Positions 35,189 to 43,022 of a stretch of 64,000 nucleotides of DNA are shown here, one piece after another (positions within the stretch are counted from its first letter, which is position 1; each line of letters opens with the position of its first letter). The position numbers were made by a program, and so were the translations under genes. The stretch spans positions 1 to 64,000 of the forward strand of contig JAPOZO010000026.1 in assembly GCA_026706025.1 (NCBI GenBank), given 5' to 3'. The notes under the pieces were generated by a model. That model worked only from the letters and a program-made list of their open reading frames with translations. It searched no databases and was not told the DNA's origin. This stretch comes from Candidatus Poribacteria bacterium (GTDB lineage Bacteria; Poribacteria; WGA-4E; WGA-3G).

Positions 35189-36217
35189 ATGCAAGCACCT
35201 AACACTGAACCTTTCCGCGTTGGATTCCTGAACGTTGACTCGTATTCGCACATGCCGCTGTGGGCACCGCATATTAACCCACGCGCAGGCGAAAAAGACA
35301 CGCCGTTCACAGGCATGCGAATTACGCACTGCTGGGATATTGAATACGAGAAGGCACAAGCGATCGCGGCAACTTACGGATGCGAAGTTGTTAAAAATTT
35401 TGATGACATGTTGGGAAAAGTAGATGGCGTGATCTCTGGTGGTTACTATAATCATCCGTGGAACCATATCCTCCACGAACCGTATCTCGAAGCAGGACTG
35501 CCGAACTTGATCAACCGCCCGTTTGCAAACTCACTCGCCAAAGCGCAGCAAATGGTTGAACTCGCAGAAAAAAGCGGTGCGACCATCCTTGCGCCGTCAA
35601 GCCATGAACATAACGATGCTATCTCGCGCGCGAAGGCATGGGCAAGCGATAAACAGGTCGTCTGCTACACGGCGACCAATTCGTTTGACGACTATCCGAC
35701 ACACGGGATTCACGGGGTCTATATGGTCTGCAAAGCGATCGCAGAAGCGGGAAACTCGGTCGTGTCAGTCGCCTACCGAGCCGACAGTTGGCATAGCCCA
35801 CCCGGAGTTATCACTCTGGAGCATGTTGATGACAATGGACGACAATTTTACGGCACACTTCATCAAGTAAGCGGCTCTTGGGGCACAGTACAAATTCATA
35901 CGCAGGAAGCCTATGGCGGCGAGAATTTTAGAATCCACACCGGCACCGGTTACCCCTATGACAAAACAGAAATCTGGTTGCCAACGATTTGGGCGTTCCA
36001 GAACATGGCACTCCACAACGAAATGCCGCAGACGTTTGATCAAATTATGCACAAAACGAACGTTTTCCTCGCAGGTTGGAAATCGGTACTGGAAAACGAT
36101 GGTAAGCCTGTGAAATTAACAGATGTGGCTGAAGAATGGACGGCACCGGCTGAATTGCCAAACCATCCCGATCACGATACGGTCTCACTGTTTCAGAAAA
36201 AGTTCGGGGATGTCTAA
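35189..36217 (+). CDS. Divergent Gfo/Idh/MocA-like oxidoreductase
   Basis: The 342-aa product opens EPFRVGFLNVDSYSHMPLW. It has the Rossmann pattern MRITHCWDIEYEKAQAIAAT, then YGCEVVKNFDDMLGKVDGVI, typical of this family. However, the usual Glu/Asp-Lys-Pro is LINRPFANS, so the family's key Lys is Asn-Arg here. The C-terminal half has YGGENFRIHTGTG and HEHND. It may bind a sugar without classic hydride transfer, or use another residue. AAAAGGAGACAAGC precedes the start. It is the last gene of the 32756-36217 group. Confidence 0.75.
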   Translation: MQAPNTEPFRVGFLNVDSYSHMPLWAPHINPRAGEKDTPFTGMRITHCWDIEYEKAQAIAATYGCEVVKNFDDMLGKVDGVISGGYYNHPWNHILHEPYLEAGLPNLINRPFANSLAKAQQMVELAEKSGATILAPSSHEHNDAISRAKAWASDKQVVCYTATNSFDDYPTHGIHGVYMVCKAIAEAGNSVVSVAYRADSWHSPPGVITLEHVDDNGRQFYGTLHQVSGSWGTVQIHTQEAYGGENFRIHTGTGYPYDKTEIWLPTIWAFQNMALHNEMPQTFDQIMHKTNVFLAGWKSVLENDGKPVKLTDVAEEWTAPAELPNHPDHDTVSLFQKKFGDV

Positions 36218-36282
36218 ATAGAGTACTTCGGATAGTAGGACTGATACAGAAACACTTAGGAAGGATGCTTTTATAATAGTAG

Positions 36283-36301
36283 GGGCTGGGTAACCCAGCC
36301 C
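36283..36301. terminator. GC-rich hairpin after the oxidoreductase group
   Basis: GGGCTGGG (36283-36290) and CCCAGCCC (36294-36301) with a three-base loop. There is no clear T-run, but it lies between convergent genes. Nearby ATAATAGTAGG and TTTTACTATAGTAC words suggest it is the core of a degenerate family A element (about 36270-36370). Confidence 0.45.
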
Positions 36302-36404
36302 TTACGAGCGTGTAATGTGGTACTCTCGCGGAGGGCGCACATATTTTCCGATTTTACTATAGTACACATCAACATGCAACAGGAACATCAATGCGCATAG
36401 AAAT

Positions 36405-37172
36405 CTAACGCCACGCTTTGACACTTGCCCAAGTAGTTGCGAGTTTATCCGCGGGATCTACAGGTAAAGCAGTTAGGTCTTCCATGCTCCGCGCAATATC
36501 GTCTTCCGACAAAGCCCGATCCCAGACCGTCACCTCATCAATGATCCCGTTGAACTTTTGTCCGGTCGCGCCCCATGAGCCGACCATCGTATCACCAGCC
36601 GTTCCAAGGTACTCAATCCCCGCTTTGCCAGCGTCTTCTACGACTGACTTACCATCAATGTAAATTTGTCGGGATTTGCCTTTAACATCCAACCAGAAAG
36701 TGATATGGGCCCACTTGTCGGCTTTGACGGCGGCAGGTGCGTCAAGATCGTTGGCATAAAATCCCATGCGAACCGTGCCGCTGTTGTAGATACGATAATG
36801 TAGGCTTGTGTTCTGTGCGTTGACCTGCGTCTGTGAGAAAACGCACTGCTGGTCGGCACCGCTTAATGCTGGCTTGACCCACATTGTTACCGTAAAACTC
36901 TTTTCGTTGATTTCAATATAAGGTGCCTTGACTTCGCCTGCTTGCTCGAACCCCAAGGCTTTTCCGAATTTACCATCAACCCAATCCGCATCTCCGACGA
37001 GTTCTGCATCGTTTCCATGTGGGGAAAGATCTTCCATGGCTTTTCCCTTGCCTTCGTTGAAAGAAACATAGAGCAGTAACTCCTTATCCTTCAGGTCCAA
37101 CGCTGTAGCACTGAAGGGCATCAGCACTAAGCCAGCGAGGATCAATGCGGAAAGTAATATCCGATATAGCAT
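36405..37172 (-). CDS. Secreted LamG domain protein with C-terminal WAxxK tag
   Basis: The 255-aa product has a signal peptide (about 1-24, ending ATALD) and a concanavalin-like LamG fold (about 30-225: LLLYVSFNEGKGKAMEDLSP, FTVTMWVKPALSG, WAHITFWLDVKGKSRQIYID, FNGIIDEVTVWDRALSEDDI). Such domains bind polysaccharide or protein. It ends VDPADKLATTWASVK plus three residues, the shared tail. AAAGGAGATC lies before the start on the minus strand. Confidence 0.87.
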   Translation of the reverse strand: MLYRILLSALILAGLVLMPFSATALDLKDKELLLYVSFNEGKGKAMEDLSPHGNDAELVGDADWVDGKFGKALGFEQAGEVKAPYIEINEKSFTVTMWVKPALSGADQQCVFSQTQVNAQNTSLHYRIYNSGTVRMGFYANDLDAPAAVKADKWAHITFWLDVKGKSRQIYIDGKSVVEDAGKAGIEYLGTAGDTMVGSWGATGQKFNGIIDEVTVWDRALSEDDIARSMEDLTALPVDPADKLATTWASVKAWR

Positions 37173-37546
37173 AAAAAGTGATCTCCTTTTAAATTAAGTG
37201 TAAGTGAAGTTTCTCTAACTAATTTCATACCCGTTCAGACTAACACAGAAATTGGCAAATGTCAAGATTTTTTATCAGTATGTAACCCAAGTTGGCACCT
37301 AAAAGGTTATAGACAGCCTGAGTTATTAGGTATGCCCCATTTCGTGCAGTTGCCTCTAAAGAATGCCCTCTTTTGGGCAGGATTTCCCTACGTTTTGTAG
37401 CAAACTCCGCCAGTATGGTATTGCTCGGATTGGCACGGAACTTGCTAAATCTGCCAATGTGTAGATCGGTTTGCTGCCACCACAAAAATTATGTTATGGG
37501 TGGCAAGTTGGATTGTTTTAACACACTTTCAAAAGGAGCAATCACA
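37173..37546. other. Gene-free region between divergent LamG genes
   Basis: About 370 bp lie between two divergent LamG genes. An ATG at 37373 opens in the frame of the second gene but has no ribosome site and would place 58 extra residues before the signal peptide, so I treat it as non-coding. I see no repeats. Confidence 0.55.
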
Positions 37547-38401
37547 ATGAAAAGCGGAATCCATTTTATGACATTTACGATAATCATCAGTATTCTCTCA
37601 CTCAATACGGCACAGGCATCTATTGTAACAGATGGGCTTGTCAGCTATTGGACCTTTGATCAAGTTCACATTATTAATAAAACAGCAAAAGATGTTTGGG
37701 GTGACAACAACAGCGCAATCAGAGGAAATCCTAAAATTGTTCCAGGTAAGATAGGAGAGGCACTTGCGTTCGATGGTGCCAGCGACCTTGTTAACCTAAC
37801 CACGCTTGGAGATTCTGGTAGATGGATTGGTACATCTTCGTTTGAAGCCTGGATCAAAACCACTAACAAAAAGGATTGGATGACGCTTTTTAATACGCAT
37901 GGTGATGAATGTCCTAATTGGGGAATAGAACTCAATGGCATTAATATAAGAAATAAATTTGAGATTAATGAGGGAACTCTTCATTACTACTTTAACTTTG
38001 AAGGATGGAGAGGATGTGTCGGTGATGGTAGTACAATGCGTGCGGATATTTTTGATGGAGAATGGCATCACATTGTTTATACAATTGACTATATGATACA
38101 TGAAAGCGGCGGAAGCGGGAAAAGAATTATCTATATAGACGGTGTATCCGGTTCTACAAGCAATCATGGATTTGGGGAGAAGAGAGCACTTGCGCCATTT
38201 ACAGCCCCTGTCCATCTCGGCGCGAGAAAGTTTCCGGGGAAAGCACATGGGCACTTCATGGGTATGATTGATGAAGTCCGTTTTTATGATCGGCCGCTCA
38301 CAGCAGATGAAGTGATCCAGAATTTTCAATCAATCGAACCTTATAACGTCGCGCCTAAAGGAAAATTGTCAACCCTCTGGGCGACATTGAAGACAAAATG
38401 A
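37547..38401 (+). CDS. Secreted LamG domain protein with C-terminal WAxxK tag (second)
   Basis: I start at the ATG at 37547 because AAAAGGAGC is just upstream and a signal peptide begins there (about 1-24, ending AQAS). The 284-aa product has a LamG fold (about 30-260: LVSYWTFDQVHIINKTAKD, SFEAWIKTTNKKDW, EWHHIVYTID, HFMGMIDEVRFYDRPLTADE). Family proteins bind glycans or surface polymers. It ends VAPKGKLSTLWATLK plus two residues. It is divergent from the LamG gene at 36405. Confidence 0.87.
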   Translation: MKSGIHFMTFTIIISILSLNTAQASIVTDGLVSYWTFDQVHIINKTAKDVWGDNNSAIRGNPKIVPGKIGEALAFDGASDLVNLTTLGDSGRWIGTSSFEAWIKTTNKKDWMTLFNTHGDECPNWGIELNGINIRNKFEINEGTLHYYFNFEGWRGCVGDGSTMRADIFDGEWHHIVYTIDYMIHESGGSGKRIIYIDGVSGSTSNHGFGEKRALAPFTAPVHLGARKFPGKAHGHFMGMIDEVRFYDRPLTADEVIQNFQSIEPYNVAPKGKLSTLWATLKTK

Positions 38402-38503
38402 GAGCGTTATCCACATTCAAATTGTGGTGATAGCGAGTTTCGGCGGAAAATATATAAAGCGTTTTCGCCCCAAAATTGGTAATAACACCTTTGGGCATTA
38501 GTT

Positions 38504-39385
38504 TTACACAAATAGACGATTCCAGTCGTGATGAGACTTGGCAATACTTTCAGGATTTGCCCGACTCCGAGCAACAAAACCCGGAACGGATGCACGACCC
38601 GTCGGTAAACCGATTTGACTATAACGTGTATCAACGCTCCAACGGACAGTGTCAGAACGGTTCGGAAGCCCACGATGAACAACCCGTTCACTCGTTAGTA
38701 TGACATCACCTCCATCAAGTTCGGCAGTGACGATGTCGCCGGGCGGTAATTCCGCATCGCTGATGCCCTTGCCACCAGTATGCCCAGGCGTCGGATCTTG
38801 GTAGTTGTGTCCAATCAGATTAAAGCGGTGTGAACCTCGGATGACCTGCATGCACCCATTTTCTTCTGTCGCTTGAATAAGCGGAAGCCAGACATTCACA
38901 ACCAATGTTTCACCGGCTTCTTCGGGTATGAGATACGCCAAATCTTGGTGCCAGGGGATGACGGTAATATCTTGATTGGGTAGTTTGGCGCGATAATTAA
39001 ACTGTGGATGCGCCAAAATCTCATCACCGATGAGGGATCCAATAACATCAAGAAGGGCAGGCGCAGTTCGGAGGATGAACATCCCAGCAGTCCGAATCTT
39101 CTGGTCACGGAAAAAGTTGCTCCAAATCCAGTTCGGATCGGAACAGGCACTTGATACCATGCCCAGTCTCATTTCAAAAGGTGCGTCGTCATAAGTATTC
39201 GATGGGTCAAGGATTCCATGTTTGACTGCTGCCTGAGTGCCATCATCAACCCACTGCGCCAGTTCATCAATCAAAGGTTGAAGTGCCGCATTCGGCAGTA
39301 CGTCCCGAACAAACAGAAAACCATCCTCGTGAAACTGATGCTTCTGCTGTGCCGTGAGTCCGACTTGATTGTGTTGTGTAGACAT
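38504..39385 (-). CDS. Phytanoyl-CoA dioxygenase (PhyH) family protein (second)
   Basis: I start at Met 39385 (MSTQHNQVG) because CCGGAGAATAG is just upstream; the longer ORF would overlap the preceding gene. The 293-aa product has the iron motif PWHQDLAYL (His-x-Asp, about 144-152) and distal His in RVVHRGLPN (about 238-246), with Arg (TVRWSVD) just after for 2-oxoglutarate. It starts 19 bp after the Gfo/Idh/MocA gene 39405, so both probably act in one pathway on a small hydroxylated molecule. Confidence 0.88.
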   Translation of the reverse strand: MSTQHNQVGLTAQQKHQFHEDGFLFVRDVLPNAALQPLIDELAQWVDDGTQAAVKHGILDPSNTYDDAPFEMRLGMVSSACSDPNWIWSNFFRDQKIRTAGMFILRTAPALLDVIGSLIGDEILAHPQFNYRAKLPNQDITVIPWHQDLAYLIPEEAGETLVVNVWLPLIQATEENGCMQVIRGSHRFNLIGHNYQDPTPGHTGGKGISDAELPPGDIVTAELDGGDVILTSERVVHRGLPNRSDTVRWSVDTRYSQIGLPTGRASVPGFVARSRANPESIAKSHHDWNRLFV

Positions 39386-39404
39386 TGCTATTCTCCGGTT
39401 TGAA

Positions 39405-40463
39405 TTATGAAATTGGCTGAATTGAAACGGCACTGCCACTCTCACTGGATTTCATCGCAGCATCAAGCATTTGCATTAACATCACCGCTTGCGAACCGGG
39501 ATTGAGCGGTTCATCTTCTTCTCGAATCGCTCGGATGAATTCTTGTGCCTGAAGCGTTATATCATCTGCTTTCTGCGGTGATGGTTTCATGGGCTTGACC
39601 TTAACGCCATCCGGTGTTCCAACCAGCAGTTTCCCGTTTTCAAGACCTGCCTTCGTGCCGTAGAGGTGAAACTCTTGCGTCTCACTTTTGACGAGATCGC
39701 TCCCTTTCGCCGGCGCGTGCCGGTTTGTGGTATTCAGCGAAAATGCGACAGCGAAGTGTAAGGTACATCCATTTTCAAATCGCACAAATCCGCACGCAGC
39801 ATCATCTGCGGTATAGGTTTGCTCAGGCGGTGCGAGATGCGCGAAGTTGCAATATAACCCAGCCATTGCCTCTGTCGGACGCGGACACCCCATCATAAAC
39901 CAGACATTGTCAATGGCATGGATACCGAGATCAAGGAGTACACCGCCGCCTTTTTCCTTATCGTGCCGCCATCCGCGGGCGGAACACCACCGGGTCCGTA
40001 TCCACCGCGTCTCGGCGTAGTACACATCACCGAGTTCACCGGCTTGCACCAGTCTACGTCCTTCCATCAACTGCGCTGTGAACCGAGATTGCCGAACAAA
40101 CATATAGACCAAGCCTTTGCTTTCGGCAAGTTGTGTGACGGGTATCAACTCCGCCGCATCGTTTGAGGGCGGTTTTTCGCAGAGTACATGCATCCCGCGC
40201 TCCACTGCTTCCAATGAAACTGGCGCGTGCATCCACGTCGGCAGTCCAATGCAGACAGCGTCTAAATCACAGGCATCAAACATCTGTCGATAATCGTCAA
40301 AAAGGCGAACACCTTTAATGTCACCCAAGACACTTTTCCTGCGTGCTGGGTCTAAGTCTGCCAAAGCGACGAGTTGAACATTCGGTTCTCCATTGAGAAT
40401 CACAGTTGTGCTACTGATTGTCCCTCCGACACCGATGATTCCGACCTTGACTGCATCTTTCAT
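39405..40463 (-). CDS. Gfo/Idh/MocA family oxidoreductase
   Basis: The 352-aa product has the NAD(P) site VGIIGVGGTISSTTVIL (about 7-23), LDAVCIGLPTWMHAPVSLEA, then MHVLCEKPPSNDAAEL with the conserved Glu-Lys-Pro. GGGVLLDLGIHAIDNVWFMM carries the catalytic Asp/His region (about 172-191). It is first of a two-gene unit with the PhyH gene 38504-39385. It oxidises a sugar-like alcohol; substrate unknown. Confidence 0.9.
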   Translation of the reverse strand: MKDAVKVGIIGVGGTISSTTVILNGEPNVQLVALADLDPARRKSVLGDIKGVRLFDDYRQMFDACDLDAVCIGLPTWMHAPVSLEAVERGMHVLCEKPPSNDAAELIPVTQLAESKGLVYMFVRQSRFTAQLMEGRRLVQAGELGDVYYAETRWIRTRWCSARGWRHDKEKGGGVLLDLGIHAIDNVWFMMGCPRPTEAMAGLYCNFAHLAPPEQTYTADDAACGFVRFENGCTLHFAVAFSLNTTNRHAPAKGSDLVKSETQEFHLYGTKAGLENGKLLVGTPDGVKVKPMKPSPQKADDITLQAQEFIRAIREEDEPLNPGSQAVMLMQMLDAAMKSSESGSAVSIQPIS

Positions 40464-40704
40464 CTACACACCCCATTCTGTAAATCTTGTACAAACAACA
40501 AAAATTGAACGGTTCTAAAATTAAAATCGTTGACATTTTCGCTTCGTTCTTATAGAGTATAGGCAGACCTGGATTAGAATTAGAATGAGATCGAATTCCG
40601 ATTCCCAATTACAATCGGATATTTGCCCACTACTGGTCCAATCCGAGGGCTGCTTTCAAGTTCCCACATTACCAAAACACATTCCAGAAGGAGGAAACTC
40701 TTTT

Positions 40705-41433
40705 ATGTATCGTCACCTGTTCTTACCCATTCTGATGTTACTACTCTTAACAAGCACTGCTATAGCGAAAGGCGAAAAACTCGTTCTCGTTGGATCGGGT
40801 GCCCCGGATCCGAAGGACGATCTCCTCATAGAATACCTCGAAGAGTGGGGATACGTCGTCGAACCGCATGAGCACTTGGCGAAGCACCCCGTCAATCTCG
40901 CAGGTATAGATCTGGTCTTTATTTCAGAATCAACGTCGAGTGGCAACATTTTGGACGCTTATAAAGATTCAGCTGTTCCTGTTGTCAACGCCGAGACATG
41001 GACTTACGACGACATGGGGTTTGCCGCAGACGGCACATTTAACTCTGATGCAGGCGACAAACTGACCATCGTCGATACCGAGCATCCGATAACCGAAGGG
41101 TTTAAAGGCGACATCACAGTCAGCAAACCTGCGGCACAGTTGATGACGTGCAGTGGCTTTGAAGGCGATATTGACATCTTAGCCGTGCGCGCTGACAATG
41201 ATGATTTAGTCGCCATTTCCGTTTATGAGAAAGGCGCGAAAACGATAAAAGGTACAACGAAAGCGATACACGTTAACATCTGGCCCCACTCCACCGCTTG
41301 GCAGCAGGTAACAGAGGAAGGTTGGGAACTCGTCCACCGCTCAATCCTCTATGCCTTGGGTCAGATTCCGTTTGATGTTGAACCACAAGAGAAACTCGCT
41401 GTCACTTGGGGACAGATTAAAACGGCACACTAA
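40705..41433 (+). CDS. Secreted ThuA-like protein with C-terminal WGxxK tag (second)
   Basis: I start at the ATG at 40705, after AAGGAGGAAAC and at the beginning of a signal peptide (about 1-20, ending AIAKG). The 242-aa product has KLVLVGSGAPDPKDDLLIEY, then LAGIDLVFISESTSSGNIL, VPVVNAETW and EHPITEGFKGDI, a Rossmann or GATase1-like fold related to ThuA. It ends VEPQEKLAVTWGQIK plus three residues. It resembles the 17816 protein in fold and tail but is shorter. Confidence 0.7.
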   Translation: MYRHLFLPILMLLLLTSTAIAKGEKLVLVGSGAPDPKDDLLIEYLEEWGYVVEPHEHLAKHPVNLAGIDLVFISESTSSGNILDAYKDSAVPVVNAETWTYDDMGFAADGTFNSDAGDKLTIVDTEHPITEGFKGDITVSKPAAQLMTCSGFEGDIDILAVRADNDDLVAISVYEKGAKTIKGTTKAIHVNIWPHSTAWQQVTEEGWELVHRSILYALGQIPFDVEPQEKLAVTWGQIKTAH

Positions 41434-41465
41434 GTCAATGTTGCTCGCAAGGGCTAACCTTTCCC

Positions 41466-42197
41466 TTATAGCAGAGATGCTGACCCAGCATCCAAAAACA
41501 CCGTGCAATCCGGATGCGTTTGCAAGATAGAGGCGGGGTGCATCGGCGTAATCTCACCATGTAAGCAGTTTCGCACTGCCTCCGCCTTTCGTTCATCTGG
41601 TACGGTACAAATAATCGTCTGTGCTTTCATAATCTGACAGATAGACATCGAGATCGCTTGGCTCGGCACTTCATCAAGTCCTGTGAACCAACCTTCACCT
41701 ACCTGTTGAAGACGACACGCCTCATCTAATTCCACAAGGATGTATGGAGCCTCTGTCTCAAAATCTGCTGGCGGATCGTTGAAGGCGAGGTGTCCATTCT
41801 CACCGATGCCGACGAACGCTACATCAATCTGATGCTGCGAGATTATCTGATTGAGTCGATCGCATTCGGCTTGCGGTTCATCTGCTTCACCGTCCAGAAA
41901 ATGCACCGTGCCGGGCTGAACAATATCCACAAGGCGTTCCCGCAGATACTTGCGAAAACTGGCAGGATGCGTCTCAGGGATACCGATATACTCATCGAGA
42001 TGGAACATCGTCGTGTTGTCCCAGTCAATCGTCTCATCTGCAGTCAGTGCTGCGAGAAAGTCAAATTGTGACGCGCCCGTCGCGACGATGAAACTCGCTT
42101 GTCCATTAACGTTAAGTGCCTCTCGCAGTTTTCTGCTGGCGACGTGCGCTGCTGCTTCGCTGGTCTCTTGTTTGGTGGTTGCTTTAAAAATATTCAT
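41466..42197 (-). CDS. nagB: Glucosamine-6-phosphate deaminase
   Basis: I start at Met 42197 (MNIFKATT). The 243-aa product converts glucosamine-6-phosphate to fructose-6-phosphate and ammonia, linking amino-sugar catabolism to glycolysis. Motifs: [11 protein letters not shown] (about 39-49), [19 protein letters not shown] (about 63-81), [18 protein letters not shown] (about 127-144) and a [10 protein letters not shown] segment. The start overlaps the stop of the MOSC gene (ATGA), so translation is probably coupled. A 6-phosphogluconolactonase is the related alternative. Confidence 0.87.
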   Translation of the reverse strand: MNIFKATTKQETSEAAAHVASRKLREALNVNGQASFIVATGASQFDFLAALTADETIDWDNTTMFHLDEYIGIPETHPASFRKYLRERLVDIVQPGTVHFLDGEADEPQAECDRLNQIISQHQIDVAFVGIGENGHLAFNDPPADFETEAPYILVELDEACRLQQVGEGWFTGLDEVPSQAISMSICQIMKAQTIICTVPDERKAEAVRNCLHGEITPMHPASILQTHPDCTVFLDAGSASLL

Positions 42198-42835
42198 CCG
42201 TTCAAAATCTTCGTGAAATCCCGCTTCCAACTTGGTGAAAGCGCAGGTAGTTTTCTGGCGTGTGCGATTTTCTCATGATTGTCTCTATCAAAATAGCGGA
42301 GATTGACGATCTCCGTGACACTCATCGGTTCCGGTGCGATCTCACTACGTGCGATTGCATCGCCAGCAGTGATTTCGCCTTCTTCAAGCACTCGGAAATA
42401 GAAACCGACGCGCCGACTCTCTAAGAACTGTTTCGGAAATTCCGGCAGTCCCATTTTATATGCCAGTTTGAAGCAAGGTACGCGCGGTTGCGTAATCTGT
42501 AATTTCACTGTCGCGCCTATCTCGAAGATATCGCCGATATGAACTGCTTCCTCCAGCAGGCCTTCAACGGTGAGATTTTCGCCAAACTGTCCATAACGCA
42601 AGTCATCTCTTTGCAATTCCTGTTGCCAATAAGCATAATGCTCAAACGGATACCCGTAGATAGCTTTATAAGTGCCGCCATGTACCCGCAGATCGCCTTG
42701 CCCGTCGCCATCAATATTCTTTTCCCTGAGCATGACGGTGCCGGATACCGGTTCTTTGAAGATGCCGGTTCGGATCGTCTTGCCGCCGTATTGAATAGGC
42801 TTCGGTTTTGATACGTTTATAGATAGAAGTTTCAT
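42194..42835 (-). CDS. MOSC domain protein (YiiM-like)
   Basis: The 213-aa product starts [20 protein letters not shown] and has the MOSC core: [20 protein letters not shown] (about 43-62), [13 protein letters not shown] (about 81-93) and [14 protein letters not shown] with the conserved Cys (about 115-128). YiiM-type enzymes reduce N-hydroxylated compounds with a molybdenum cofactor; that role is family knowledge. The next gene, nagB, overlaps it by four bases. Confidence 0.87.
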   Translation of the reverse strand: MKLLSINVSKPKPIQYGGKTIRTGIFKEPVSGTVMLREKNIDGDGQGDLRVHGGTYKAIYGYPFEHYAYWQQELQRDDLRYGQFGENLTVEGLLEEAVHIGDIFEIGATVKLQITQPRVPCFKLAYKMGLPEFPKQFLESRRVGFYFRVLEEGEITAGDAIARSEIAPEPMSVTEIVNLRYFDRDNHEKIAHARKLPALSPSWKRDFTKILNG

Positions 42836-42925
42836 ATATGCTATAATATAATGATTTATCTAAGTTATGTCAAGAGAAACATTTTGGGCTGATCATGCTT
42901 AAGTTAATAGATTTTTTTCCACTAT

Positions 42926-42952
42926 GCAACCTTTCGCATTTTAAATCGCGTC
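42926..42952 (+). promoter_or_regulatory. Predicted ECF promoter of sigma-propeller gene 1
   Basis: GCAACC (42926-42931), a 17-nt spacer and CGTC (42949-42952), preceded by a T-rich run (TTTTTTTCC). The same arrangement lies before the two paralogous genes. The end is 71 bp before the start codon. GCAACC with CGTC resembles known ECF promoters. Confidence 0.65.
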
Positions 42953-43022
42953 ATTAATAGTAACAGCGGTTCAATGACCGCGCATCAAAAACGCGCACCC
43001 ATAGTTCAGGGAGGAGTACCTG

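Noticed and set aside
37373-37546. N-terminal extension of the LamG gene at 37547
   Set aside because: The extra 58 residues come before a clear signal peptide and the upstream ATG lacks a ribosome site.
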